Shown: positions 28,250 through 36,767 of the stretch, in pieces
How the letters are laid out: the number at the start of each line of letters is the position of its first letter
Position numbering within the stretch: position 1 is the first letter of the stretch
Source: Sedimentitalea nanhaiensis DSM 24252
GTDB taxonomy: Bacteria; Pseudomonadota; Alphaproteobacteria; Rhodobacterales; Rhodobacteraceae
Assembly: GCF_000473225.1 (NCBI RefSeq)
Contig: NZ_KI421509.1
Coordinates: 3,242,868 to 3,306,867, forward strand
Direction of reading: 5' to 3'
DNA: 64,000 nt
Notes under the pieces: model-generated
What the model saw: the letters and a program-made list of their open reading frames with translations, nothing else
What the model was told of the DNA's origin: nothing
Databases searched by the model: none
Program-made: the position numbers and the translations under genes

Positions 28250-28456
28250 ATGAGCACGCTGTATCGCTTCCTGTCGGAACAGGACACATCGGCCTTTTGC
28301 CACAAAGTCAGCAAGGCGCTGGCCCAGGGATGGACGCTCTACGGGTCGCCGACCCAGAGTTTTGACGCCACGTATGGCGTGATGCGCTGTGGCCAGGCGG
28401 TGATCAAGGAGGTTGCCGCCGACTATACCCCCGACATGAAACTGGGAGAGCAATGA
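28250..28456 (+). CDS. DUF1737 domain protein
   Basis: A 68-aa protein (LYRFLSEQDTSAFCHKVSKALAQGWTLYGSPT, then QAVIKE) matching the short DUF1737 pattern of a helix plus GW-L-G-P. Function unknown. Its stop abuts the mch start (TGA ATG), suggesting co-translation. Confidence 0.8.
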   Translation: MSTLYRFLSEQDTSAFCHKVSKALAQGWTLYGSPTQSFDATYGVMRCGQAVIKEVAADYTPDMKLGEQ

Positions 28457-29503
28457 ATGCCGGCTGACACCATCGCCAAGACCAATCCGGGCCGCTTTTT
28501 CGAGGATTACGCCGTCGGCGACGTGCTGGCTCATGCGGTGCCCCGCACGGTATCGGGTGGCGAGCGGGCGCTGTATCACGCGCTGTATCCGGCCCGGCAC
28601 GCACTGTATTCGTCAGACGAGTTCGCCCGCGCCTGCGGTCTGCCCGCCAGCCCGCTGGATGATCTGGCCGCTTTTCACGTGGTTTTCGGCAAAACCGTGC
28701 CGGATGTGTCGCTGAATGCTGTCGCCAATCTGGGCTATGGCGAGGGGCGCTGGCGGGTGCCGGTCTATCCCGGCGACACGTTGCGGTCGGTCTCCGAGGT
28801 GATCGGGGTCAAGCAGAACAGCAACGGCAAGACCGGTGTGGTCTGGGTGCGCACCCGCGGAATGAACCAGCGCGACGAAGTGGTGATGGACTATGTGCGC
28901 TGGGTCATGGTGCGCAAACGCGACACGGACGCCGCCGCACCCGACCCGGTGGTGCCCGAACTGGCCAAGGCGGTAGAGCCGGCGTCGCTCGCGATTCCGC
29001 AGGGGCTGGATTTCACCGGCTACGATTTTGCGCTGGCGGGCGAGCCGCACCGCTGGGGCGATTATGCCATCGGTGAGCAGATCGACCATGTCGACGGCGT
29101 CACCGTCGAGGAAGCCGAACACATGATGGCCACCCGTCTGTGGCAGAACACCGCCAAGGTGCATTTTGACGTCGGGGCGCGTCCCGATGGCACCCGCCTG
29201 ATCTATGGCGGTCACGTGATTTCCATGGCACGTGCGCTGTCCTTTAACGGGCTGGCCAATGCGCAGATGGTTGCCGGACTGAACGCGGGCGCGCACGCCA
29301 ACCCCTGCCTGTCTGGCGATACGATCCATGCCTGGTCCGAAGTGCTGGACAAGGCACCAACCGCCGCGCCCGGCGTCGGGGCGATTCGCCTGAGGCTGGT
29401 CGCGACCAAAGGCCATGCGCCGTTCGATCTGCGCGGCGAAGATGGCAAATACCGCTCTCATGTGCTGCTCGATCTGGATTATTGGGCACTGATGCCGCTG
29501 TAA
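28457..29503 (+). CDS. mch: Mesaconyl-CoA hydratase
   Basis: A 348-aa protein with two tandem MaoC-like hot-dog domains. The N-terminal half has GRFFEDYAVGDVLAHAVPRTV, and the C-terminal half HRWGDYAIGEQIDHVDGVTVEEAEH, RLIYGGHVISMARALSFNGL and NPCLSGDTIHAWSEV. It interconverts mesaconyl-C1-CoA and beta-methylmalyl-CoA in the ethylmalonyl-CoA pathway. Length and the presence of mcl2, ecm and ccr in the same window support the assignment. Confidence 0.92.
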   Translation: MPADTIAKTNPGRFFEDYAVGDVLAHAVPRTVSGGERALYHALYPARHALYSSDEFARACGLPASPLDDLAAFHVVFGKTVPDVSLNAVANLGYGEGRWRVPVYPGDTLRSVSEVIGVKQNSNGKTGVVWVRTRGMNQRDEVVMDYVRWVMVRKRDTDAAAPDPVVPELAKAVEPASLAIPQGLDFTGYDFALAGEPHRWGDYAIGEQIDHVDGVTVEEAEHMMATRLWQNTAKVHFDVGARPDGTRLIYGGHVISMARALSFNGLANAQMVAGLNAGAHANPCLSGDTIHAWSEVLDKAPTAAPGVGAIRLRLVATKGHAPFDLRGEDGKYRSHVLLDLDYWALMPL

Positions 29504-29533
29504 GCGGTCACAATATCGATCACATCGCAATCA

Positions 29534-29556
29534 GCCCCGCACAAGCGGGGCCGAAT
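29534..29556 (+). terminator. Probable terminator after mch
   Basis: A 7-bp GC stem (GCCCCGC 29534-29540 and GCGGGGC 29545-29551) with a 4-nt loop ACAA, followed by a weak CGAATCTGTT tail. Stem is strong; the U tract is poor. Confidence 0.5.
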
Positions 29557-29606
29557 CTGTTATGCTCGCGGAATGGTGAGGGACACGCCATAAAGAGGGT
29601 GAAACT

Positions 29607-30053
29607 GTGACCGAACGCCATAAAGAATTGGACTATCTTCCCGACAACATTGAAATCATTGCCACCACCGATGCGCCGATGGCGCATTGGCTGCTGCGTG
29701 CCGCGCTTTCGGCGACATTTCTGTTCCACGGGCTTGGCAAGCTGGGCGATCCTGCGGCCACGGCCCAGAATTTTGGCCTGTCGCCCGAGATTCTGACCGT
29801 CGCCGCCATGGTGGAACTGACCGCCCCGGTTGCGCTGTGTCTGGGCGGTCTGATGACCAGCCAGTTGGGCGATCTGATGACGCGCCTTGGCGGCCTGTGC
29901 GCCATTGCGGTGCTGATCGGTGCGATTTCCGTGGCACATTGGGGGCAATGGAGCTTTGCGCCAACCGCCACCCATCCGCTGGGTGGGATGGAGTTTCAGG
30001 TGACGCTGATTGCCATCGGCATGTACTTTGTTTTCAGAGGTAACAGCGTCTGA
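29607..30053 (+). CDS. DoxX family membrane protein
   Basis: A 148-aa protein with four hydrophobic segments. The DoxX-type pattern LLRAALSATFLFHGLGKLGDP is followed by ELTAPVALCLGGL and AHWGQWSFAP. GTG start preceded by AGAGGGTGAAACT. Function of this subfamily is not established. Monocistronic by appearance. Confidence 0.8.
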   Translation: MTERHKELDYLPDNIEIIATTDAPMAHWLLRAALSATFLFHGLGKLGDPAATAQNFGLSPEILTVAAMVELTAPVALCLGGLMTSQLGDLMTRLGGLCAIAVLIGAISVAHWGQWSFAPTATHPLGGMEFQVTLIAIGMYFVFRGNSV

Positions 30054-30137
30054 TCCGGCTTGCCGGTTCAGGGGAACTTTGGTGTGATCGCTGCGACATG
30101 GCAGGACAAGGTCAGCAAACCGGGCTACTGTTGGCCC

Positions 30138-30809
30138 ATGCGCCTGACTGTTGCATCTCTTCTCACGGTCCTTGGCGGGCCGGCAGTGTGCTGCGATCTG
30201 GCACTGGCGTTGGCGGTGGATGTGTCCGGATCGGTGGATGCACAGGAATATCGCATCCAGATGGACGGTCTGGCCGCGGCTTTGCGCGATGGGGTCATTT
30301 CCGAAGCTCTGGTGCGCGGTCGGGCCGAGGTCATGCTGGTGCAATGGACCGGGTCCAGCCGCCAGCAGATCACCGTCCCCTGGATGCGGATCGACAGCTT
30401 TGCCGCGCTGGATCAGTTCGCCGACCGGGTCGCCGCCGATAACCGGATCTGGCGCAACTATTCCACCGCCATCGGCGAGGCGCTGGCCTTTGTGATGCCC
30501 GCCTTTCAGCAGGTCGGCCATTGCAAACGTCACCTGATCGACATTTCCGGCGATGGGCTGTCCAACGAAGGCATTGCGCCGACTGCGCTGCATCCCGGCC
30601 TGAAACGAGCGGGAATCACTGTCAACGCCATCGCCATCGAGGCCAGCGAATCGGATCTCACCGCTTATTTCTACGAGAATGTGATTGTGGGCGAGGGGGC
30701 GTTTGTGGTCCCGGCCCGCAGCTTTGCCGAATATCCCGCGCGGATCCGCAAGAAACTGCTGCGCGAAGTCACACGTCAGACCGCCCGGGGCTTTGTACCG
30801 GGGCAATGA
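30138..30809 (+). CDS. DUF1194 VWA-domain secreted protein
   Basis: A 223-aa protein with a signal peptide (MRLTVASLLTVLGGPAVC) and a von Willebrand factor A fold. The metal-binding MIDAS motif DVSGSVD lies near residue 32, with the later Asp in DISGDGLSN. This matches DUF1194. The ATG at 30138 starts the signal peptide; the frame runs upstream to 30060 without a signal-like start. It likely binds protein partners in the periplasm (inference). Confidence 0.82.
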   Translation: MRLTVASLLTVLGGPAVCCDLALALAVDVSGSVDAQEYRIQMDGLAAALRDGVISEALVRGRAEVMLVQWTGSSRQQITVPWMRIDSFAALDQFADRVAADNRIWRNYSTAIGEALAFVMPAFQQVGHCKRHLIDISGDGLSNEGIAPTALHPGLKRAGITVNAIAIEASESDLTAYFYENVIVGEGAFVVPARSFAEYPARIRKKLLREVTRQTARGFVPGQ

Positions 30810-30847
30810 CGCGCCCGAATGCCGGGCAACATGATTCGCGCCCAATC

Positions 30848-30880
30848 CTGTGATCACAGGTTGCCGCGCTGTGATCACAG
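30848..30880. promoter_or_regulatory. Tandem CTGTGATCACAG operator upstream of sdhC
   Basis: CTGTGATCACAG occurs perfectly at 30848-30859 and 30869-30880; each is a 12-bp palindrome and the centres are exactly 21 bp apart. A degenerate third partial copy (TGTGATTTG) follows at 30885. The pair is about 120-150 bp upstream of sdhC, and matches the pair in front of sucC. Confidence 0.75.
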
Positions 30881-30997
30881 ACCGTGTGATTTGTGCCGAA
30901 CCGCGCCAAAAAACCGCGCCTTGATATGTGCGATGCGGGTGACAGCGGCTGAAAAAGGTATAAAAACAAGCCAGCGCTGACCGCAAAAGGAGTTGTC

Positions 30998-31384
30998 ATG
31001 GCCGATGTGAACCGGGGCAAACGCCCGCTTTCGCCACATCTCACGATCTATCGCCCCCAGTTGACCTCGCTGACATCGATCCTGACGCGGATCACGGGCA
31101 ACGCCCTGCTGCTGGCTGCAATGCTGATCGTCTGGTGGTTCCTTGCCGCTGCAACTTCGCCCGAAGCCTTTGCGCTGGCCGATGCGGTCATCACCTCGTT
31201 CCTTGGCGATCTGATCATGACCCTGTCGCTGTGGGCGCTGTGGTATCACCTGTTGGCCGGTGTGCGGCACCTGATCTGGGACAATGCCATCGGCCTGGAC
31301 ATCCCCACCGCCTATAAACTGGGCTATGCGGTCATCGGCGGCTCGGTCGTCCTGACTCTGCTGACCCTCGTCGTCATCGCGTAA
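30998..31384 (+). CDS. sdhC: Succinate dehydrogenase cytochrome b556 subunit
   Basis: A 128-aa membrane anchor with three transmembrane helices. RPLSPHLTIYRPQ and ILTRITGNAL carry the quinone-site and heme-pocket signatures, and the heme histidine is in HLLAGVRHLIWD. AAAAGGAGTTGTC precedes the ATG. First gene of sdhCDA-(sulfotransferase-like)-sdhB. Confidence 0.95.
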   Translation: MADVNRGKRPLSPHLTIYRPQLTSLTSILTRITGNALLLAAMLIVWWFLAAATSPEAFALADAVITSFLGDLIMTLSLWALWYHLLAGVRHLIWDNAIGLDIPTAYKLGYAVIGGSVVLTLLTLVVIA

Positions 31385-31397
31385 CGGAGACGTATCA

Positions 31398-31769
31398 ATG
31401 AATTACCTCACCGACCGCAAACGCGCCGTGGGCATGGGCTCGGCCAAATCCGGGGTCGCCCATTTCTGGGCCATGAAGGTCAGCTCGGTCGCGCTGCTGA
31501 TCCTGATTCCGCTGTTTGTCTTTACCTTCGGTCCGATGCTGGGCGCGCCGCATGACGCGGTGATCGACCATTTCTCACGGCCGTTCCCCGCGATCGTCGC
31601 CGCGCTCACCATGATCGTGGGCTTCAAGCATTTTGCCGATGGCGCGCAGGTGCTGATCGAGGATTACGTGCACGGTCTGGCGCAAAAGGTGCTGATCATT
31701 GGCGTGATCTGCCTGTCCTACGCCGCAGCGGCAACCGGCCTGTTTGCCATAGCGCGTATCGCGCTTTGA
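31398..31769 (+). CDS. sdhD: Succinate dehydrogenase hydrophobic anchor subunit
   Basis: A 123-aa anchor with three hydrophobic helices. GSAKSGVAHFWAMKVSSVALL and the heme/quinone-region motif KHFADGAQVLIEDYVH are visible. It starts 13 bp after sdhC with GGAGACG upstream. Its last seven codons plus stop are followed by a near-copy of the same codons (see the repeat at 31746-31795). Confidence 0.94.
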   Translation: MNYLTDRKRAVGMGSAKSGVAHFWAMKVSSVALLILIPLFVFTFGPMLGAPHDAVIDHFSRPFPAIVAALTMIVGFKHFADGAQVLIEDYVHGLAQKVLIIGVICLSYAAAATGLFAIARIAL

Positions 31770-31795
31770 CTGCTATCGCGCGCATCGCGCTCTAA
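31746..31795 (+). repeat. Duplicated sdhD tail (AIARIAL-stop) with only synonymous differences
   Basis: 31746-31769 encodes A-I-A-R-I-A-L-TGA, the true end of sdhD. 31772-31795 encodes A-I-A-R-I-A-L-TAA in another frame, separated by two bases. The 24-mers differ at five positions, all third-codon positions or the stop. Both contain CGCG palindromes, so a hairpin role is an alternative explanation. Confidence 0.6.
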
Positions 31796-31818
31796 CCCGC
31801 AACGAAAGACGCTGACAC

Positions 31819-33624
31819 ATGGCTGCTTACGAATACGAAACACATGAATATGACGTCGTTGTGGTCGGGGCCGGCGGTGCCGGTCTGCGCGCCACCCTGG
31901 GGATGGCGGAACAGGGGCTGCGCACCGCCTGCGTGACCAAGGTGTTCCCGACCCGCAGCCATACCGTGGCCGCCCAGGGTGGCATTGCCGCCTCGCTGTC
32001 CAACATGGGTCCGGACAACTGGCAATGGCACATGTTCGACACCGTCAAGGGCAGCGACTGGCTGGGCGATACCGACGCGATGGAATACCTTGCTCGCGAA
32101 GCGCCCAAGGCGGTCTACGAGCTGGAGCATTACGGCGTGCCGTTTTCGCGCACCGAAGAGGGCAAGATCTATCAGCGCCCGTTTGGCGGGCACACCACCG
32201 AATTCGGCGATGGTCCCCCGGTGCAGCGCACCTGTGCCGCCGCCGACCGCACCGGCCATGCCATCCTGCACACGCTTTATGGCCAAAGCCTGAAGAACAA
32301 CGCCGAATTCTACGTCGAATATTTCGCCATCGACCTGATCATGTCCGACGACGGGCAATGCCAGGGCGTCGTCTGCTGGAAGCTCGACGACGGCACCATG
32401 CATGTCTTCAACGCCAAGATGGTCGTGCTGGCCACCGGCGGCTATGGCCGCGCCTATTTCAGTGCCACATCGGCGCACACCTGCACCGGTGACGGTGGCG
32501 GCATGATCGCTCGCGCGGGTTTGCCGATGCAGGATATGGAATTCGTTCAGTTCCACCCCACCGGCATCTACGGCTCGGGCTGCCTGATCACCGAAGGCGC
32601 GCGCGGCGAGGGCGGGTATCTGACCAATTCCGAAGGCGAGCGGTTCATGGAGCGCTACGCGCCCAACTACAAGGACCTTGCCCCCCGCGACTATGTCAGC
32701 CGCTCGATGACGATGGAAATCCGCGAAGGCCGCGGTGTCGGCGCCGAAGGCGACCATATCCACCTGAACCTGTCGCACCTGCCGCCCGAAGCCTTGCACG
32801 AACGTCTGCCGGGCATCTCGGAAAGCGCGCGTATCTTTGCCGGGGTCGACGTGACCAAGGAACCGATCCCGGTGATCCCGACGGTGCATTACAACATGGG
32901 CGGCATCCCGACGAACTATTGGGGCGAGGTGGTGAACCCGACGGAACAGGACCAGAACGCCGTTGTTCCCGGCCTGATGGCCGTGGGCGAAGCAGGCTGC
33001 GCCTCGGTGCATGGTGCCAACCGTCTGGGCAGCAACTCGTTGATCGACCTTGTGGTGTTTGGCCGCGCCGCCGCGATTCGTGCCGGCAAGGTGGTGGACG
33101 CCGATGCGCCCAACCCGACACTCAATCAGGCCTCGGTGGATGCGGCGTTTGATCGCTTTGACAGGCTGCGCAACGCAAATGGGGGTGTGCCGACAGCGGA
33201 ACTGCGGCTGGAAATGCAGAAATGCATGCAGGCTGACGCCGCCGTGTTCCGCACCTCCAAAACCCTGGCCGAGGGGGTGCAGAAGATGGACACCATCGCC
33301 GCCAAGCTGGATGACCTCAAGGTCACCGACCGCAGTCTGGTCTGGAACAGCGACCTGATGGAGACTCTGGAGCTGACCAATCTGATGCCCAATGCGCTGG
33401 CCACCATCGTCGGGGCCGAGGCCCGGCATGAAAGCCGGGGTGCGCATGCGCATGAAGACTTTGCCACCCGCGACGACGAGAACTGGCGCGTGCACACCAT
33501 CAGCCGGGTCAACGGCAAGGATGTGACGCTGGCGCATCGTCCGGTTGTGGTCGACCCGCTGACCACCGAGGCCGAGGGCGGCATTGCGCTGAAGAAAATC
33601 GCCCCCAAGGCACGGACGTTCTGA
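31819..33624 (+). CDS. sdhA: Succinate dehydrogenase flavoprotein subunit
   Basis: A 601-aa flavoprotein. FAD motif [15 protein letters not shown], the FAD-linking histidine in [14 protein letters not shown], the catalytic region [23 protein letters not shown] and [18 protein letters not shown]. It oxidises succinate to fumarate. Full family length and normal C terminus. Confidence 0.97.
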   Translation: MAAYEYETHEYDVVVVGAGGAGLRATLGMAEQGLRTACVTKVFPTRSHTVAAQGGIAASLSNMGPDNWQWHMFDTVKGSDWLGDTDAMEYLAREAPKAVYELEHYGVPFSRTEEGKIYQRPFGGHTTEFGDGPPVQRTCAAADRTGHAILHTLYGQSLKNNAEFYVEYFAIDLIMSDDGQCQGVVCWKLDDGTMHVFNAKMVVLATGGYGRAYFSATSAHTCTGDGGGMIARAGLPMQDMEFVQFHPTGIYGSGCLITEGARGEGGYLTNSEGERFMERYAPNYKDLAPRDYVSRSMTMEIREGRGVGAEGDHIHLNLSHLPPEALHERLPGISESARIFAGVDVTKEPIPVIPTVHYNMGGIPTNYWGEVVNPTEQDQNAVVPGLMAVGEAGCASVHGANRLGSNSLIDLVVFGRAAAIRAGKVVDADAPNPTLNQASVDAAFDRFDRLRNANGGVPTAELRLEMQKCMQADAAVFRTSKTLAEGVQKMDTIAAKLDDLKVTDRSLVWNSDLMETLELTNLMPNALATIVGAEARHESRGAHAHEDFATRDDENWRVHTISRVNGKDVTLAHRPVVVDPLTTEAEGGIALKKIAPKARTF

Positions 33625-33634
33625 GGCGCGCGAA

Positions 33635-34462
33635 TTGGCACCGCACGCAAGCATATCCACGGGCCGGCGGCTGATCCTCCATCTGGGTGTTCAGAAAACC
33701 GGCTCGACTGCGCTGCACCATATGCTGGGGCGCAACGGGGCGGCCCTGGCCGACCGGCTGACTGTGCTGACCCCGACCAAAGGGTCCGTGACCCGCGATC
33801 TGGGGCGTGCTGCGACCCGGTTCAGCCTGACCCCCAATGCCAAGACCCGCACAGCGCTGGCCGAAACCGCGCGTCAGTTGCGCGATCAACTGGCGGATGG
33901 GACCACGCCGGTGCTGATCAGCCACGAAAACCTGCCCGGCGCGATGCTGGGTAATGGTGGCACCAATACGCTGTATCCGCATCTGGAAACGATTGTCACC
34001 GTCCTGACAGACGCTTTTGCGCCGATGGACTGTGACTTTGTGCTCTACACCCGCGACATGGCCGACTGGAAACACAGCGTTTACGGTCAGGCGGTGCGTT
34101 CGGACCGGTACGGCAAACCACTGGCGGATTTTCTGGCCGAAACCGCCGGTTGCGGTACATGGGATGATCTGTGCCAGCGTCTGATCGGCCATCTGGGGGC
34201 GGAGCGGGTTCGCATCTTCCGGGTCGAGGACGAAACCGACCCCACGCGTCCCGGCAGCCAGTTGTTGCGCCACGCCGGGCTGACCGCGGACGACATCGCC
34301 GCACTGAAACCACAACGGGCGCGCAGCAATCCGGCCCTGAACGCCGGGGCGCTGGAATTCCTGCGCCTGCTCAACACTCTGGGTCTGGAAAGGCCGGCGC
34401 GCCGCCGTGTCGCCGATCTGGTCACCGCCCAGCATTCCCTGTTTGTCTCGGAGCCCGCATGA
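33635..34462 (+). CDS. Sulfotransferase-like protein inside the sdh operon
   Basis: A 275-aa protein 10 bp after sdhA. The N-terminal [19 protein letters not shown] matches the PAPS 5'-phosphosulfate-binding loop of sulfotransferases, and the middle segment [19 protein letters not shown] resembles their 3'-phosphate motif (R then S). Apparent start is TTG 33635, with no strong ribosome binding site, so the exact start is uncertain. The acceptor is unknown. It splits sdhA from sdhB. Not a known SDH assembly factor. Confidence 0.65.
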   Translation: MAPHASISTGRRLILHLGVQKTGSTALHHMLGRNGAALADRLTVLTPTKGSVTRDLGRAATRFSLTPNAKTRTALAETARQLRDQLADGTTPVLISHENLPGAMLGNGGTNTLYPHLETIVTVLTDAFAPMDCDFVLYTRDMADWKHSVYGQAVRSDRYGKPLADFLAETAGCGTWDDLCQRLIGHLGAERVRIFRVEDETDPTRPGSQLLRHAGLTADDIAALKPQRARSNPALNAGALEFLRLLNTLGLERPARRRVADLVTAQHSLFVSEPA

Positions 34463-34529
34463 TGCCCGCCCCGTTCCCCCAATTTGCGTCTTTGACTGCA
34501 AAACCCGCCATTCCCCAGGAGGCAACCCA

Positions 34530-35309
34530 ATGGTCCAACTGACTCTGCCGAAAAATTCGCGGATCACCACCGGCAAAACCTGGCCCAAGCCCGAAGGGGC
34601 CACCAATCTGCGCAAGGTGCAGATCTATCGCTGGAACCCGGACGACGGTCAGAACCCCCGCGTCGACACCTATTTTCTCGACATGGACAAATGCGGCCCC
34701 ATGGTTCTGGACGCGCTGATCAAGATCAAGAACGAGATCGACCCGACCCTGACCTTCCGCCGCTCGTGCCGCGAAGGCATCTGCGGATCCTGCGCTATGA
34801 ACATCGACGGCATCAACACGCTGGCCTGTATCTATGGGCTGGACGAGATCAAGGGCGACGTCAAAATCTATCCGCTGCCCCACATGGAGGTGGTCAAGGA
34901 TCTGATCCCGGACCTGACGCATTTTTATGCCCAGCACGCCAGCATCATGCCCTGGCTGGAAACCAAGACCAATCGCCCGGCCAAGGAATGGAAACAGTCC
35001 ATCGAAGACCGCAAGAAACTCGACGGTCTCTATGAATGCGTCATGTGCGCGTCGTGCTCGACATCCTGCCCGTCCTACTGGTGGAACAGCGACCGCTACC
35101 TCGGTCCCGCCGCCCTGCTGCATGCCTATCGCTGGATCATCGATTCGCGCGACGAAGCCACCGGCGAGCGTCTGGACGAGCTGGAAGATCCGTTCAAGCT
35201 GTACCGCTGCCACACCATCATGAACTGTGCCAAGACTTGCCCCAAGGGGCTGAACCCGGCGCTGGCGATTGCTGAAATCAAAAAGATGATGGTCGAACGC
35301 GCCGTCTAG
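34530..35309 (+). CDS. sdhB: Succinate dehydrogenase iron-sulfur subunit
   Basis: A 259-aa subunit with three clusters: [2Fe-2S] ligands in [16 protein letters not shown] with the later Cys in LACIYG, and the [4Fe-4S]/[3Fe-4S] ligands in [16 protein letters not shown] and [18 protein letters not shown] 34530 has AGGAGG upstream. It completes the SDH complex. Confidence 0.96.
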   Translation: MVQLTLPKNSRITTGKTWPKPEGATNLRKVQIYRWNPDDGQNPRVDTYFLDMDKCGPMVLDALIKIKNEIDPTLTFRRSCREGICGSCAMNIDGINTLACIYGLDEIKGDVKIYPLPHMEVVKDLIPDLTHFYAQHASIMPWLETKTNRPAKEWKQSIEDRKKLDGLYECVMCASCSTSCPSYWWNSDRYLGPAALLHAYRWIIDSRDEATGERLDELEDPFKLYRCHTIMNCAKTCPKGLNPALAIAEIKKMMVERAV

Positions 35310-35327
35310 CCCCGGTTCAACGGGCAA

Positions 35328-36053
35328 ATGGCGATGATCAGCGACGAATTCTATATCGCGACGGCCCTGGCCACACTCGCCGGGGCCTCGATCCCTATTG
35401 GCGCGGCCCTGTCCACCTATGACCGCTTTCTGCCCGGTTGGCTGCAGGAAGAGTTCCGCCATTCGGTTGTCGCCTTTGGCGGCGGTGCGTTGATGTCGGC
35501 GGTGGCGCTTGTGCTGGTGCCCGAAGGGGCGGCCCGCCTGGCGATCGCGCCGACGCTGGTGTGGTTCGCACTGGGCGGGCTGGCGTTCTTTCTCATCGAC
35601 CGGACGCTTGCAGCCAGAGGTGGCCACGCGGCGCAATTTCTGGCGATGATGCTCGATTATGTACCCGAGGCGATGGCCCTGGGCGCGTTGCTCGCGGACA
35701 ACCTGGAGCTGGCCATCCTGATGGCGGTGCTGATTGCACTGCAGAACCTGCCCGAAGGGTTCAACGCCTTCCGCGAAATGGCCCAGGACGGCGGAGCCTC
35801 GCGCATGAGGCTGCTGGTGCTGTTCGTGTTCATGGTGCCGATCGGTCCACTGGCGGCGCATCTTGGGCGCACCTATCTGGCGGATCATCCGGCGCATCTG
35901 GGGGCGGTGATGATGTTTGCCAGTGGCGGCATCCTGTACCTGCTGTTCGAAGATGTCGCTCCGCAGGTGCCGCTGGAACGCCACTGGGCTCCACCCCTTG
36001 GCGCGGTGGCGGGATTCGGTCTGGGGCTGGCCGGTCACATGATGGTGGTGTGA
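35328..36053 (+). CDS. ZIP family metal transporter-like protein
   Basis: A 241-aa membrane protein with about seven or eight hydrophobic segments. The paired ZIP motifs DYVPEAMALGALLA and QNLPEGFNAFREM supply the conserved Pro-Glu metal-site positions; the first has Asp-Tyr instead of the usual His-. It begins 18 bp after sdhB. Divalent cation transport is inferred from the family; the metal is unknown. Confidence 0.78.
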   Translation: MAMISDEFYIATALATLAGASIPIGAALSTYDRFLPGWLQEEFRHSVVAFGGGALMSAVALVLVPEGAARLAIAPTLVWFALGGLAFFLIDRTLAARGGHAAQFLAMMLDYVPEAMALGALLADNLELAILMAVLIALQNLPEGFNAFREMAQDGGASRMRLLVLFVFMVPIGPLAAHLGRTYLADHPAHLGAVMMFASGGILYLLFEDVAPQVPLERHWAPPLGAVAGFGLGLAGHMMVV

Positions 36054-36172
36054 CCATGGGCGCGCCGGCCCTTCGGATCACGCATGGCTGCATTGTCCAA
36101 TCATCGGGTGCAAATTGTGTGAGCAAGGACTAAATTGGCGTTGGGGAGGGACAACACCCCTCGGAGAGACCC

Positions 36173-36322
36173 ATGAACACCCTGACAAAGCTGCCCGACG
36201 TCAAGGCCCGCGAAGCTGTTGAAGCGCTGGAGCAGGCCTATGCCTATTACACACCCAAAGCCCCCACACCGGATGCCAGAAAGGCTCAGGTGGAATATTA
36301 CGAATATGCTCCGGCGGCCTGA
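36173..36322 (+). CDS. 49-aa hypothetical protein
   Basis: ATG 36173 to TGA 36322 encodes 49 residues beginning MNTLTKLPDVKAREAVEALE, then a Tyr-rich middle (QAYAYYTP) and end (EYYEYAPAA). CGGAGAGACCC gives a good ribosome binding site. Composition is gene-like but no family is recognised. Confidence 0.5.
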   Translation: MNTLTKLPDVKAREAVEALEQAYAYYTPKAPTPDARKAQVEYYEYAPAA

Positions 36323-36355
36323 CCCAAGCGGCCTGCGGATCGGGCGGGCGGCGCA

Positions 36356-36571
36356 ATGCTGTTCCTGCTGATCCCGCTGGGCATCGGTCTGCTGTTCTGG
36401 GTTTATCTGAGCCGTCGCGGCAGCAGCTTGACCCGCAACTGCCGGTGGCGCGCCGATCGCGCCGCTGGCCCCGGTCGATATAGCTGTGCCAGCTGTGGCG
36501 GGCAGACCCGGACCGACAATGGCACCCCACCGCGTCATTGTGTGGCGCGCGTGCCACGCAATTCGGACTGA
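36356..36571 (+). CDS. Small membrane-anchored Cys-rich protein
   Basis: A 71-aa protein with an N-terminal helix (MLFLLIPLGIGLLFWVYLS) followed by LTRNCRWRADR, YSCASCGGQT and PPRHCVA. Four or five cysteines in NC, CxxC and HC arrangement suggest a zinc-ribbon-like fold at the membrane. I recall similar small proteins in Rhodobacteraceae but cannot name the family. Confidence 0.5.
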   Translation: MLFLLIPLGIGLLFWVYLSRRGSSLTRNCRWRADRAAGPGRYSCASCGGQTRTDNGTPPRHCVARVPRNSD

Positions 36572-36589
36572 GGCCCCGGAACGCATAAA

Positions 36590-36767
36590 AATTGAAACAG
36601 GCCAATTTTCCCTCTTGATTGGAATCGCGTTTGGCCCGATATGCGCGAATAAGACGCCAACGCACGCGCCTCTGTCCCCAGGGTTAGCCCCCATGGTTAC
36701 GTAGCGACGGTAACGTCTCTGAATAGAAGTGAGCGGTCATATATGGCCGGGTCTGTTGGAGATGACC
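36590..36767 (+). promoter_or_regulatory. speF-type leader RNA upstream of ornithine decarboxylase
   Basis: The roughly 190-bp leader shows the features I recall for the alphaproteobacterial speF RNA motif. There is a GGTTAC...GTAAC hairpin (36695-36714), the conserved single-stranded run ACGTCTCTGAATAGAAG, and a terminal hairpin CGGTCA-TATA-TGGCCG (36734-36749), followed by GTCTGTTGGAG just before the start codon. It would control the decarboxylase gene in response to a polyamine-related signal; the ligand is not evident here. Confidence 0.6.

Noticed and set aside
31792-33660. 622-aa open frame antisense to sdhA
   Set aside because: Shadow of sdhA; the sense frame has every SDH flavoprotein motif.
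34422-36038. 538-aa open frame antisense to sdhB and the ZIP gene
   Set aside because: Composition biased to Gln/Arg/His and no motif; both genes on the plus strand are convincing.
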